NCBI RefSeq assembly: GCF_044385915.1
Contig: NZ_JBISCC010000130.1
Coordinates: 1-64,000, forward strand
Source: Thalassobellus citreus
Lineage (GTDB): Bacteria > Bacteroidota > Bacteroidia > Flavobacteriales > Flavobacteriaceae
Length of the DNA: 64,000 nt
Direction of reading: 5' to 3'
This document shows positions 37,839 through 47,364 of this stretch, in pieces (within the stretch, counting starts at the first letter, position 1; every line of letters begins with the position of its first letter). The position numbers and the translations under genes were made by a program. The notes under the pieces are model-generated. The model had not been told where the DNA came from, did not search any database, and was given only the letters and a program-made list of their open reading frames with translations.

Positions 37839-40673
37839 TTATAAATCTAATTCTTTTTTTAAGAATTTAGCTGTATAACTTTTTTTATGTTTCACAATGT
37901 CTTCTGGCGTACCTTCAACAATAATTTGTCCGCCACCTTTTCCGCCTTCATAGCCAATATCAATAATATGATCAACGGTTTTAATAACGTCTAAATTGTG
38001 TTCAATAATTAATACGGTATTTCCTTTGTTGGCTAATTTATTGAGCACAACCATTAATACTCGAATATCTTCAAAATGTAATCCTGTAGTAGGTTCATCT
38101 AAAATATAAAAAGTATTTCCAGTATCTCGTTTACTTAATTCGGTTGCTAGTTTTATACGTTGAGCCTCTCCACCAGATAGGGTTGTACTTTGTTGTCCTA
38201 GTGTTATATAACCTAATCCAACATCTTTGATGGTTTTTAGTTTGTTGTAAATTTTTGGAATGTGTTCAAAGAAATCTACAGCTTCATTAATGGTCATATT
38301 TAAAACATCGCTGATGCTTTTTCCTTTATAACGAATTTCTAAAGTTTCACGGTTAAAACGTTTTCCTTGGCAAGTTTCACATTCTACATACACATCAGGA
38401 AGGAAATTCATTTCAATAACACGTAAACCACCTCCTTGACAGGTTTCACAACGTCCGCCTTTTACATTAAAACTAAAACGACCTGCTTTATAACCGCGAA
38501 TCATAGCTTCAGGGATTTTAGCAAATAATGCTCTAATTTCACTAAAAGTACCTGTGTAAGTTACTGGATTACTACGTGGTGTTCTACCAATTGGCGATTG
38601 GTTAATATCAATAACTTTATCAATGTGTTCTAAACCTTTTATGCTCTTGTAAGGCATGGGTTTTTTTACACCATTAAAGTAGTGTGCATTTAAAATAGGG
38701 TAGAGGGTTTCATTAATTAAAGTCGATTTACCACTACCAGAAACACCAGTAATACCAATCATTTTGCCTAAAGGAAATTTAACCGATACATTTTTTAAAT
38801 TATTACCTGTACAACCTTTAAGTTCTAAAAATTTGCCGTTGCCTTTGCGTCGTTTTTTAGGAATCTCTATTTCTTTATTACCATTTAAATAATCGGCAGT
38901 TAAGGTATCGTGAGTTAAAAGTTCTTCGGGTGTACCGATGCTAATAATTTCACCACCATATTTTCCAGCTTTAGGTCCAATGTCAATTACATAATCAGCA
39001 CGTTCAATCATATCTTTGTCATGTTCAACAACAATAACTGAATTACCAATATCACGAAGTGATACTAACGAATTAATTAGTTTTTCATTATCGCGTTGAT
39101 GCAGACCAATACTAGGTTCGTCTAAAATATAGAGGACACCAACTAATTGAGAACCTATTTGTGTAGCTAGTCTAATACGCTGTGCTTCTCCACCGGATAA
39201 CGATTTAGAACTTCTATTTAATGATAAATAATTTAAACCAACATCTAATAAAAACTGTAATCTTGATTTTATTTCTTTTACAACTTCTTCAGCTATTTTA
39301 AGTTGTTTTTCTGATAAGTGATTATGTAAATCTTTAAACCAATTGGCTAATTCAACAATATCTGTATTAGCAAGTTCTGCTATGTTTTTATTGTTTATTT
39401 TGAAGTAAAGTGATTCTTTTTTTAAACGAGAACCTTCACAAACTGGACATTTAATTTTGTCCATATAATCTTTAGCCCAACGTTTTAAAGAGGTTGATTC
39501 TGCCGTTTTATATTGATTTTCAATAAAATTAGCAACGCCTTCAAAATCTATCTTATAATCTCGGGTAACTCCTAATGTTTTACTTTCAACAGAAAACTTA
39601 TCGTTGCCACCATACAAAATCATTTGTTTAGCTTCCTCAGGAATATCTTTGTAAGCATCGGTTAGTTTAAAATTAAAACGCTGCGCAATTGTTTCAAACT
39701 GTTTAAAAATCCAGCTGTTTTTTTCCGCGCCATGAGGCGCTAAAGCTCCATTTTGTATTGAAAGAGAATCGTCTGGAATAATTTTATCTTCGTTTACCTG
39801 ATATAATTCGCCAATACCATTACAATTATCGCAGGCACCTTTTGGAGAGTTGAATGAAAAATTATTGGGTTCAGGATTTGGATATGATATACCACTTGAC
39901 GGACACATTAAATTCCGACTAAAATAGCGTGTTTCTTTGGTGTCTTGATCTAAAACCATTAATACATCATCACCATGATACATGGCCGTGTTTATGGTTT
40001 CGGTAAGACGTTTATCATTATCGGCTGTATCGTCAATTTTTAAACGATCAATAACAATTTCTATATCGTGATTTTTGTACCGATCTAATTTTAAGCCTTT
40101 TACAAGGTCTTTAATTTCGCCATCGGTTCTGACTTTAACAAAACCTTGCTTCGCTATTTGTTCAAACAGTTCACGGTAGTGACCTTTACGAGAGCGTACT
40201 ACAGGAGCTAAAATATTTATGCGTTTTCCGTTAAAGTTTTTAATAATAAGTTCTTTAATTTGCTCATCACTATAACTTATCATTTTATCGCCTGTATTGT
40301 AGCTATATGCATCACTAGCACGCGCAAATAATAAACGTAAAAAATCATAAATTTCTGTAATAGTACCTACAGTAGACCGTGGTGATTTACTGGTTGTTTT
40401 TTGCTCAATAGCTATAACTGGAGAAAGGCCATCAATTTTATCTACATCAGGGCGTTCTAAACCTCCTAAAAATTGTCTGGCATAGGCCGAAAATGTTTCA
40501 ATGTAACGACGTTGTCCTTCGGCATAAATAGTATCAAAAGCTAATGATGATTTTCCGCTGCCTGATAATCCTGTAATAACTACCAGTTTTTCACGAGGAA
40601 TGGAAACATCAATATTTTTAAGATTGTGTACTCGGGCTCCTTTTACTTCAATAAAATCATCAAATTGGCTCAT
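37839..40673 (-). CDS. uvrA: Excinuclease ABC subunit A
   Basis: 944 residues with two ABC ATPase halves: Walker A GLSGSGKSSLAFDT near the N-terminus and GVSGSGKSTLINET in the second half, two LSGGEAQR signatures, and zinc-binding CxxC pairs (CPVC, CDNC, CETC). UvrA detects DNA lesions with UvrB in nucleotide excision repair. The frame extends to an ATG at 40691, but the ATG at 40673 (MSQFDDFIEVKGA) is preferred. A TAACTTTG -7 box at 40696-40689 on the minus strand would start transcription downstream of the first ATG. Confidence 0.96.
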   Translation of the reverse strand: MSQFDDFIEVKGARVHNLKNIDVSIPREKLVVITGLSGSGKSSLAFDTIYAEGQRRYIETFSAYARQFLGGLERPDVDKIDGLSPVIAIEQKTTSKSPRSTVGTITEIYDFLRLLFARASDAYSYNTGDKMISYSDEQIKELIIKNFNGKRINILAPVVRSRKGHYRELFEQIAKQGFVKVRTDGEIKDLVKGLKLDRYKNHDIEIVIDRLKIDDTADNDKRLTETINTAMYHGDDVLMVLDQDTKETRYFSRNLMCPSSGISYPNPEPNNFSFNSPKGACDNCNGIGELYQVNEDKIIPDDSLSIQNGALAPHGAEKNSWIFKQFETIAQRFNFKLTDAYKDIPEEAKQMILYGGNDKFSVESKTLGVTRDYKIDFEGVANFIENQYKTAESTSLKRWAKDYMDKIKCPVCEGSRLKKESLYFKINNKNIAELANTDIVELANWFKDLHNHLSEKQLKIAEEVVKEIKSRLQFLLDVGLNYLSLNRSSKSLSGGEAQRIRLATQIGSQLVGVLYILDEPSIGLHQRDNEKLINSLVSLRDIGNSVIVVEHDKDMIERADYVIDIGPKAGKYGGEIISIGTPEELLTHDTLTADYLNGNKEIEIPKKRRKGNGKFLELKGCTGNNLKNVSVKFPLGKMIGITGVSGSGKSTLINETLYPILNAHYFNGVKKPMPYKSIKGLEHIDKVIDINQSPIGRTPRSNPVTYTGTFSEIRALFAKIPEAMIRGYKAGRFSFNVKGGRCETCQGGGLRVIEMNFLPDVYVECETCQGKRFNRETLEIRYKGKSISDVLNMTINEAVDFFEHIPKIYNKLKTIKDVGLGYITLGQQSTTLSGGEAQRIKLATELSKRDTGNTFYILDEPTTGLHFEDIRVLMVVLNKLANKGNTVLIIEHNLDVIKTVDHIIDIGYEGGKGGGQIIVEGTPEDIVKHKKSYTAKFLKKELDL

Positions 40674-40688
40674 AAATAGGCAAAAGCG

Positions 40689-40696
40689 CAAAGTTA
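40689..40696 (-). promoter_or_regulatory. -7 promoter box of uvrA
   Basis: The minus-strand TAACTTTG matches TAnnTTTG 15 bp before the chosen uvrA ATG, giving a very short leader. No good TTG is seen at -33. It helps decide the uvrA start. Confidence 0.5.
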
Positions 40697-40763
40697 CAAT
40701 TTTTGATGTTAAATTCTTGTGAAGTTTATTCCCGTTTTATTTTATCAATATGCTTATCAAATA

Positions 40764-42350
40764 TTATTGATTTGTTGCGTTTAGATAATTAATTAGAAAT
40801 TTCATGTTTTTAATATAGTTCCCTGTTGAAATATATTTTTGATTTGTTTTATTTCTAAAAGGAGAAGTGTCAGTTTCATCACCAACCCTTGTAGTGCTAT
40901 AATCATTGGTAAGCTCTGTTTTTACGCCGTCTCCAATATATGGGTTACTAATATATGCTTTAGTTGTTAGCCAACGGTTTTGGTTATCTAACGCATTAAT
41001 AATTTCTGTTATTTTAGTTTCATTAACCTTAAATTGATAGCTAAACCTATTTAGATTATAATATTTTTGAGGTGTCCCTTCGTTTTTAAATTGTGCTGGT
41101 TTAAGAGGGGAATCCTTAGATGCTTCATCGCTTGTAAGTTGTGAAACTCTTTTGTATTCATCTTTTAATTTTTGAATAGGAATACCACGTTTTCCTCCGT
41201 AATGAGATAATAGATTTTTATCATCATAATCTACATAATAACGTCCGTATTTTACGTTAGATCCTTTACGGTGGACATAAATTGGTTTGTTGGATTTAAT
41301 CTCAACAAATGTTGGGTGTGTACGGTGTGCATCTACTTTATCTGCAGGTAGAGTTACTTTTTCTAACCAATTAATGGCTTTAGGTACGCCTTCTAGAAAA
41401 GTTCTATCACCTGTTAATTCATAAAATTTCATTAAAAGAAACGTGTTTTCACTTGTCGCTCCAGGTAAAAAAGCAGCTGGTTCATAAGTTCTAGCACTAG
41501 CAACTTCCATTTTCATATTTAACTGTTGGCCCCATGCACCAGAGCTATGTTGAGATATTTTATAAAAATTCATACCTCTATAAATTGGATCAAGAAATCG
41601 TTCTTCTCCTAATACTAAATAACATTGAATGAGTAGATTTATATTCTCCCAAATAACATCATCGTTAAATGTATAAAACGAAGAATAGTCTGGAAATCCA
41701 TGCTTTTCATAATTATACATTAACGGATATCTTTGAGGCCAACCACCATTAGGGTATTGACTTTTTAAAACAAACTCAATAGCTTTATCTAAGGCTGGTT
41801 TATATTTAGGATCTAATTCTTCTAGATACATTCTTAATAAAAATCTTGTAGCATCAGATGTTACATCGTCATCAAAAGTGGAGTTACCATAATAATGTTG
41901 AAACTCTTCTAAGCGCCATCCGTTTTTACCAATAGTATTATACCATTGTTTAAGCGATCGGTCTCCTGCAAAATCTACTACATAATTCCAGCCTCCTTCA
42001 TTACTTTGTCCCCAAATAACCGCAGCTGCAGCTTTTTGTGCCGCTTTTAAATAGTATGTGTTATTAGTAGCATGATAGGCATCTAAAAACAAATTACCCA
42101 TACCAATTGTTCCCGATCCTTGCATCCAAATCATGGTTTTATAAGCTTCCATTTCTCCCCACTGACGTGAAAAATCGGGCATATAATACCAAACATAACC
42201 ACCATTAGTACTTACTTCTTCAACCATAAATTTGGTTGCTTTAAGCATGGTTTCTAATGTTTGTTCTTTAGTAAACTTTGTTTGTGCTTCTAATTTTAAT
42301 CCTAATATTAAAATTAAGAATAGGAGTAGATAGTGGTTAGCTATTTTCAT
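40764..42350 (-). CDS. Family PL10-type pectate lyase
   Basis: 528 residues with a signal peptide (ending LEAQ) and no sorting domain. The (alpha/alpha) toroid motifs of PL10 pectate lyases are visible: KSQYPNGGWPQRYPL in the middle, then YTFNDDVIWENI with the conserved Asp pair, and the HPTFVEIKSNKPIYVHRKG region that carries the conserved Arg. It cleaves polygalacturonate by beta-elimination with calcium. It is longer than the ~330-residue catalytic core; the C-terminal ~150 residues are an unassigned extension. It probably belongs to an operon with the LamG lipoprotein upstream (121-bp gap). No SusC/SusD pair is present. Confidence 0.85.
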   Translation of the reverse strand: MKIANHYLLLFLILILGLKLEAQTKFTKEQTLETMLKATKFMVEEVSTNGGYVWYYMPDFSRQWGEMEAYKTMIWMQGSGTIGMGNLFLDAYHATNNTYYLKAAQKAAAAVIWGQSNEGGWNYVVDFAGDRSLKQWYNTIGKNGWRLEEFQHYYGNSTFDDDVTSDATRFLLRMYLEELDPKYKPALDKAIEFVLKSQYPNGGWPQRYPLMYNYEKHGFPDYSSFYTFNDDVIWENINLLIQCYLVLGEERFLDPIYRGMNFYKISQHSSGAWGQQLNMKMEVASARTYEPAAFLPGATSENTFLLMKFYELTGDRTFLEGVPKAINWLEKVTLPADKVDAHRTHPTFVEIKSNKPIYVHRKGSNVKYGRYYVDYDDKNLLSHYGGKRGIPIQKLKDEYKRVSQLTSDEASKDSPLKPAQFKNEGTPQKYYNLNRFSYQFKVNETKITEIINALDNQNRWLTTKAYISNPYIGDGVKTELTNDYSTTRVGDETDTSPFRNKTNQKYISTGNYIKNMKFLINYLNATNQ

Positions 42351-42471
42351 ATTACTTAGTTGGTTTTAATACAAAAAAACAACATGAATTTGGAAACAAA
42401 TGGGAAAGTATTCTAAATAGCTTAAGAATAATAAATTATTCAAACTTTTAATATGTAATTACTTAGATGGT

Positions 42472-43167
42472 TTAAAAACTCATAAATTCATTTGGTTTAA
42501 GTTGTTTTTGAGATACTTTAACTTTGTATATGTCTCCTTTAAACCAAGAGCGTTTATTTAAACGTACACCTGCAGAACTTTTCCCTGTTTCAATAGGATT
42601 AAAAGTGTAAGGCTCTGTTAATTCAAGTTTTCCGTTAACATAGGTGCTAAGACTATTTGCAGAAACAACTAAAGCAACATGATACCATTGTCCTAGAGGA
42701 TGCAGCAAGCTTTCGTCAATGAGCGCTAATTTATTTTCTCCAGAAGCTACAAAACCATCAAAATACCAGTTATAATCTACAGCTCTTATTTCTAGTAACA
42801 TTCTATCTCCAGAAACTTCACCCATGTGAACAACACGTTGCTCAAAAGGAGAATTTAATGACGGATTAAAAATCATTTCTATAGTAAACTCCTTTAACGA
42901 TTTTAGAGGCATTTCATTAATGAATAAAGCATCATCAACTCCATTAAAATGAACGGCTTCACCATGTGATGATTGAACTATTATAGGATTACCACTAATT
43001 TCTAGATTATTAGGTTTTGTTTTTAGGATATTCGCTAGTGTCCATTCGGTTGTGTTATTTTGAGCTTGTTGTTTTTTAGAGTTTTTACAATTAAAAAGAA
43101 AAGTAAAACATAATGTAATTAATACAATTTTTACTGTGGTATTTATTCTAGTATATTTAATAATCAT
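42472..43167 (-). CDS. LamG-like (concanavalin A fold) lipoprotein
   Basis: 231 residues. A short basic start and a hydrophobic segment lead to the lipobox FLFNC (Cys at 27). The rest is one LamG/laminin-G-like jelly-roll domain: AVHFNGVDDALFINE, FTIEMIFNP, GQWYHVALVVSANSLSTYVNGKLE, and a terminal WFKGDIYKVKV. Such domains bind carbohydrates. It precedes the PL10 lyase on the same strand with its own good promoter. A role in holding pectin-like substrate at the cell surface is inferred. Confidence 0.8.
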   Translation of the reverse strand: MIIKYTRINTTVKIVLITLCFTFLFNCKNSKKQQAQNNTTEWTLANILKTKPNNLEISGNPIIVQSSHGEAVHFNGVDDALFINEMPLKSLKEFTIEMIFNPSLNSPFEQRVVHMGEVSGDRMLLEIRAVDYNWYFDGFVASGENKLALIDESLLHPLGQWYHVALVVSANSLSTYVNGKLELTEPYTFNPIETGKSSAGVRLNKRSWFKGDIYKVKVSQKQLKPNEFMSF

Positions 43168-43217
43168 AAATTTATTTTTGTTTTGAATTGATAACTAAAG
43201 AAAAATAGTTAATTATT

Positions 43218-43248
43218 CAAATATATTTAAAAAAGAGTCCTTTGTCAA
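43218..43248 (-). promoter_or_regulatory. Promoter of the LamG lipoprotein / pectate lyase unit
   Basis: On the minus strand TTG (43248-43246) and TATATTTG (43225-43218) are 20 nt apart, a good Bacteroidota promoter 51 bp before the ATG at 43167. Confidence 0.75.
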
Positions 43249-43286
43249 AATGTTAGTTACTAAATTGATTTTTAAAAGAATAATAC

Positions 43287-44339
43287 TTAATAACTACCGT
43301 AACTAGTAACACAAAAAGATACAATTAAAACAACCAATCCAACAAGTAGGATTGCATAGGTTTCTTTTTTTACATGTTTCCATTCTTTCATAATGACACC
43401 TACAATATAGCTAAAGAAAATAAGCATAGACATGTGTAATACCCAACTAGCAAACTGGAATTCTCCCATTTTTACATGCCCTAAGCCATAAAAGAAAAAC
43501 TGTAAACACCATAGCATACCTGTTAAAGATGATAAGAACCAATTTCTTAAAAGATTGCTTTTAGGAGCTTCTATTGCTGTGTTTTTATTAGGTAAAAATT
43601 CTTTTATTGTATTTTGTTTAAAACTTAAGACTAAATACCATATAAAGTTTACAACAAAACAACCTAAGGTAGATACTACTAATTTCGCATTTCCTTCAAA
43701 ATGACCTGCGCCATTTTCGGCTGCCATATCTGCAATAGGTTGCCCAAATTCTAAAGATAGATTAAACACTCCAGAAAGTACACCTGCAATAATACTTAAT
43801 GCTAAGCCTAACATCATGTTAAAGCCCGCTTTGTTTAGTTTTTTGCTACTTATATCTTTTTCTTTTTTAAAACCTGCCCATCCACAAATAACAACACCAA
43901 GAATAGATAATAGCATTCCTAAAAGTACAATACTACCTCCAGGTTTTGTGAAGAAATCTTGAAAGCCTCCAAACACCATAAGTGGCATGATTGTACCAAT
44001 TACCGCAGAAATACCTATAGCAATGGTATAGGTTAAAGAATAGCCAATATGGTTAATGGCTTTACCAAAAGACATACCACCAAAGCCATAAATACCGCCT
44101 AACAAAAAGGCCATCCAAAACGGTTTTGAAGGTGCTTCTGCCATGATGGAAAAAAAATCAGGCACCGTTAACCACGCTAATAGCATAGGCATAACTAGCC
44201 ATGCAAAAATGGATTGTGCTAACCAATAGGTATTCCATGACCATCCTTTTGTTTTGGTACTTGGTAAATAACAACTCGCTGCTGATATGCCTCCTACTGC
44301 ATGAAGAAGCGTTCCTATTAAAGAATTTGGTGCACTCAT
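43287..44339 (-). CDS. RhaT-like sugar:proton symporter
   Basis: 350 residues with about ten membrane segments. It resembles the L-rhamnose:H+ symporter RhaT over its length: GTLLHAVGGISAASCYLPSTKTKGWSWNTYW at the N-terminus, then GGIYGFGGMSFGKAINHIGYSLTYTIAIGIS and GTIMPL in the middle. Those stretches are the most conserved in the family. Rhamnose is the family substrate; the true substrate here is not shown. It follows the MaoC gene by 65 bp. Together with the PL10 lyase it suggests uptake of a sugar released from pectin. Confidence 0.85.
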   Translation of the reverse strand: MSAPNSLIGTLLHAVGGISAASCYLPSTKTKGWSWNTYWLAQSIFAWLVMPMLLAWLTVPDFFSIMAEAPSKPFWMAFLLGGIYGFGGMSFGKAINHIGYSLTYTIAIGISAVIGTIMPLMVFGGFQDFFTKPGGSIVLLGMLLSILGVVICGWAGFKKEKDISSKKLNKAGFNMMLGLALSIIAGVLSGVFNLSLEFGQPIADMAAENGAGHFEGNAKLVVSTLGCFVVNFIWYLVLSFKQNTIKEFLPNKNTAIEAPKSNLLRNWFLSSLTGMLWCLQFFFYGLGHVKMGEFQFASWVLHMSMLIFFSYIVGVIMKEWKHVKKETYAILLVGLVVLIVSFCVTSYGSY

Positions 44340-44404
44340 TTTATTATGTTTTAGTTAGTTGGTTATTTTGAAACTCATTAGTAATTATAATCTAATGGGT
44401 AATT

Positions 44405-44848
44405 TTAAGCTTTTCTTTTAACGAGCAATAAATGATCGCAAACCAAAACAACTTCACCTTTTTGATTTATGATTTCTACATGCTCAGTTACGGTTCCCAT
44501 TTCTGGTCTTTTTGCATCGGCTTTATTTGAAATGGTAATTTCAGAATGAATGGTATCACCAATGTGAACGGGTTTAACAAATCGCATTCTATCATAGCCT
44601 TTTGAAAATGCTTCTGGGTTTATTTCGGAAGCTGTTAAACCAATGCCTATACTAAAAATCATGGTGCCATGTGCAATACGTTGTCCAAAGGGTTGTGTTT
44701 TACACCAAGCTTCATCCATATGATGCGGAAAGAAATCTCCTGTATGTCCTGCGTGCACAACGAAATCGGTTTCGGTTATAGTTCTTCCTAAGGTAACACG
44801 TTTGTCGTCTAATTTATAATCTTCGAAAAATGTTGATTTGAAATACAT
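44405..44848 (-). CDS. MaoC family (R)-specific hydratase/dehydratase
   Basis: 147 residues forming a single hot-dog domain. The hydratase 2 motif is present: Asp38 and His42/43 in HTGDFFPHHMDEAW, followed by RIAHGTMIFSIGIGL. MaoC enzymes hydrate or dehydrate acyl-CoA thioesters. It is downstream of the ten-gene catabolic operon, separated by a 220-bp repeat-containing gap, and may act on a CoA ester made by the two CaiB/BaiF transferases. That link is an inference. Confidence 0.88.
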   Translation of the reverse strand: MYFKSTFFEDYKLDDKRVTLGRTITETDFVVHAGHTGDFFPHHMDEAWCKTQPFGQRIAHGTMIFSIGIGLTASEINPEAFSKGYDRMRFVKPVHIGDTIHSEITISNKADAKRPEMGTVTEHVEIINQKGEVVLVCDHLLLVKRKA

Positions 44849-44883
44849 ATCTTATTTTTTTAATCGTTTTATTGTTTATAGTT

Positions 44884-45029
44884 ACTCTGTGCGTTAGGGA
44901 TTGTAGCGGCATCCTTTTGTTTTTATAAAAAAACATTCCTAGTTTTTAGGATGTAATTTTATTTGATTGTGGATTCTTGCCTGTTCAGGAATGACAAAAA
45001 AAACAAAAGATACAGCGTAAAGCCCGACC
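44884..45029. repeat. Intergenic repeat element, copy 2
   Basis: A GC-richer island in the 220-bp gap between the catabolic operon and the MaoC gene. It starts with GCGTTAGGGATTGTAGCGGC (44891-44910) and ends with ACAGCGTAAAGCCCGACC (45012-45029), matching the end boxes of copy 1 at 14969-15039 in reverse orientation. The arms CTTTTGTTTTT and AAAAACAAAAG (about 44914-44924 and 44999-45009) can pair into a long hairpin. Inside is a degenerate ATTCTTGCC..CAGGAAT palindrome. Non-coding in all frames of note. Confidence 0.55.
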
Positions 45030-45059
45030 TTAATCCTTAACTTAATTCAGGATTAAGGT
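45027..45059. terminator. Hairpin at the end of the ten-gene operon
   Basis: A perfect 10-bp inverted repeat, ACCTTAATCC (45027-45036) and GGATTAAGGT (45050-45059), with a 13-nt loop lies just past the stop of the Gfo/Idh gene. No T-run follows, so termination is uncertain; it may be part of the repeat element. Confidence 0.4.
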
Positions 45060-45068
45060 AACGCCCAA

Positions 45069-46139
45069 TTAATTTAAATCTTTTAATGAAATACCGCCGT
45101 TTTTATTGCTAACATAACAAGCTTCAACCACTTTCATAGTATCTAAAACGTCCTGAACACTGGTGTGTAACACTTTGTCTGAACCTTCTTTAAAGCGCAT
45201 TAAGTTAGACATGGTACCGATGAACGATTCAGGAAACCACGAGCCTTCCAAATCGATGGTTTTCCATTCGTATGGCTTTCCAGCTTCTGCAATGGCGTAT
45301 TCGAAAACGTCTGGTAAACCATCGGGATAATTCATTAACAAGCCCATTTTGGCTTTTATAGCGCCTTTAGTGCCTTCCCATTTTATATAACTTTCTTGAT
45401 GTTCTGCTCCAAAATGATGGTCGTGATTGGTGTTTATTTTAACACTTTTGGTATCGCCATAATCTAAAATGATAGTAGAGCGACACGAGGACAAATCTTT
45501 TGATGGATGCTTCCAAGTTTTTGCCATAACGCCGTTTGGATTTCCTAAAAATGAGCGAATACAATCTATATAATGCACGCTATGAAATAGTATTTCTAAG
45601 CGTGGATGCTGTTTAATAACAGGAAATAATTCCCATGGTGTATTTACGGTGACTTTAAATTCTAAATCGTATAAATCGCCTATAAGCCCTTGATCGATAA
45701 TGTTTCTTGCTGCACTAACAAACGATGCAAATCGTAATTGAAAATTGATGGCGGCCACTAGGTTTTTACGCTCACAAACTGCTACAATTTCTTTGGCTTG
45801 TTTATAATCGTTACCCATTGGTTTTTGAATAAGTACAGCAGCACCATTGGGTAATTGTTCTAAAATGCCTATGTATTGATCTGGCAATACCGTAATGTCA
45901 TAAACCGCATTTTTAGGTGCGTGTTTTACTGCATCAGAAACGGTATCAAATACATGCTCAATATTATGGTCTTTGGCGAGTGCATGTGCTTTCGAAATGG
46001 TTCGGTTTGTTATTCCAAATACTTTAAAACCTGCCATTTTATAAGCTGGTAAATGAGCATCTTTTACAATACCACTTGCGCCAATGATAATGATTGGTTG
46101 CTGTGTTTCTGGTAACAAAGGTTTATAAGTAACATTCAT
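45069..46139 (-). CDS. Gfo/Idh/MocA family oxidoreductase
   Basis: 356 residues. The N-terminal Rossmann fold shows IIIIGASGIVKDAHLPAYKMAGFKVFGITNR, and the usual EKP motif is present as QKP (LIQKPMGNDY), keeping the catalytic Lys but changing the Glu. A C-terminal alpha/beta domain follows, with HPRLEILFHSVHYIDCIRSFLG. The family oxidises or reduces sugars and cyclitols with NAD(P). It is the last gene of the ten-gene operon, 1 bp from the preceding stop. The substrate is not known. Confidence 0.85.
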   Translation of the reverse strand: MNVTYKPLLPETQQPIIIIGASGIVKDAHLPAYKMAGFKVFGITNRTISKAHALAKDHNIEHVFDTVSDAVKHAPKNAVYDITVLPDQYIGILEQLPNGAAVLIQKPMGNDYKQAKEIVAVCERKNLVAAINFQLRFASFVSAARNIIDQGLIGDLYDLEFKVTVNTPWELFPVIKQHPRLEILFHSVHYIDCIRSFLGNPNGVMAKTWKHPSKDLSSCRSTIILDYGDTKSVKINTNHDHHFGAEHQESYIKWEGTKGAIKAKMGLLMNYPDGLPDVFEYAIAEAGKPYEWKTIDLEGSWFPESFIGTMSNLMRFKEGSDKVLHTSVQDVLDTMKVVEACYVSNKNGGISLKDLN

Positions 46140-46140
46140 T

Positions 46141-47364
46141 TTAAATAATTTTTTGGATGTTATTTTGTGTGTCTTCTAATAGTTGCTTTGATGGCACATT
46201 TTTATTTATAGCGTTTAAAACCATAGCATCAATTAAGGCTGCTACTTTTGGCCAAATAGGTGTTTGCGGTAGCGTTAATGCGTTTTCGTGAAGCCTACTT
46301 AATTTATGATAATAGGGAATGGTTTTATTGATTTCTGTATCATTCCAAGTTGATTTTCGGCAGCCAATACCGCCTTCGTTGGTTAAAAGTTTATCACTTT
46401 TAGCTGTGGTTGCAAATCGTAAAAAATCATAGGCTATTTTTTTATGTTTACTTCCTGAACCAATAGTGTATAACCAATACACATTTAATGATGCTGATTT
46501 GTGATTTTCATTATGGGGTAATTCAGCAATATCGACGTTTCCTTTTACTTTAGAATCATTGATAACTTCGCACATTGAGGCAAAACCAAACCAATTTATT
46601 GCCATGGCAGCTTCACCTGTAGCAAATGCCATACCTGCTTCTACAGAACCAAATTCTTTTGATTTTGGATGTGTTGTTTTTTTATTGTTTACGAGTTGTC
46701 TGTAGAAATCTAATGCCTCAATAGCTTCTGGTTGGTTTATGTTTATTTGATTATTATCATCTAATAACGATCCACCACGTGTCCATAATTGTAAACAAAA
46801 ATCGAAAACCATATTATGGCCATCAGGATAATTGGCAAATACGCAACCATATAATTTTTGTTCTGGACGATTAAAAAACGCTGCTATATCAGTAAATTGA
46901 TTCCATGTTTTTGGAGGTTGTAAATCGTAACCATATTGGTTTTTAAAGGTTGTTTGTTCTGTTTTGTTTTCAAATAAATCTTTTCTATAAATTAAACATT
47001 CTGGCCCATCATGAAATGGTAATCCATAAACTTGATGATTAATTTCTTGTAAATGAAGTAACGATTGATGCCAACCTTCAGGAAAATCTTGAGGCGGGTT
47101 TTGATTGATTAGCGGTGATAAATTTTCAACTGCTTCAGCGTTTACTGCATCAAAAATCCAATCGGTATTAATATGAGCAATATCCCAATCGCCATTTTTT
47201 AAACCATGATTAGCTAAGGTTTGCTCGTACAAGTCATGAAGTTCTAAAGGAATCATTTCTGCTTCAACAGACAGATTGTTTTCTAAACAAAAAGCATCCC
47301 ACAATTTTTGAAGTGTGGTTTCAAAAGGATCAAATTTCCGAACTGCAATTCTTAACTTTTCCAT
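46141..47364 (-). CDS. Family 1 solute-binding protein fold without signal peptide
   Basis: 407 residues with the two-lobed fold of ABC sugar-binding proteins (family 1): GLPFHDGPECLIYRKDLF, PPKTWNQFTDIAAFF, EAGMAFATGEAAMAINWFG and a C-terminal region with HENALTLPQTPIWPK. Unlike normal family members it begins directly with the mature fold (MEKLRIAVRKFDPFETTLQKLW), with no signal peptide or lipobox, so it should stay in the cytoplasm. No ABC permease or ATPase gene is nearby. Its ATG overlaps the stop of the CoA-transferase gene by one base. It may be a cytoplasmic ligand-binding or sensing protein, an inference. Confidence 0.8.
   Translation of the reverse strand: MEKLRIAVRKFDPFETTLQKLWDAFCLENNLSVEAEMIPLELHDLYEQTLANHGLKNGDWDIAHINTDWIFDAVNAEAVENLSPLINQNPPQDFPEGWHQSLLHLQEINHQVYGLPFHDGPECLIYRKDLFENKTEQTTFKNQYGYDLQPPKTWNQFTDIAAFFNRPEQKLYGCVFANYPDGHNMVFDFCLQLWTRGGSLLDDNNQININQPEAIEALDFYRQLVNNKKTTHPKSKEFGSVEAGMAFATGEAAMAINWFGFASMCEVINDSKVKGNVDIAELPHNENHKSASLNVYWLYTIGSGSKHKKIAYDFLRFATTAKSDKLLTNEGGIGCRKSTWNDTEINKTIPYYHKLSRLHENALTLPQTPIWPKVAALIDAMVLNAINKNVPSKQLLEDTQNNIQKII

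Noticed and set aside
40674..40691. Upstream ATG at 40691 as the uvrA start
   Set aside because: It falls at or before the predicted transcription start from the TAACTTTG box, and the ATG at 40673 gives the usual UvrA N-terminus.
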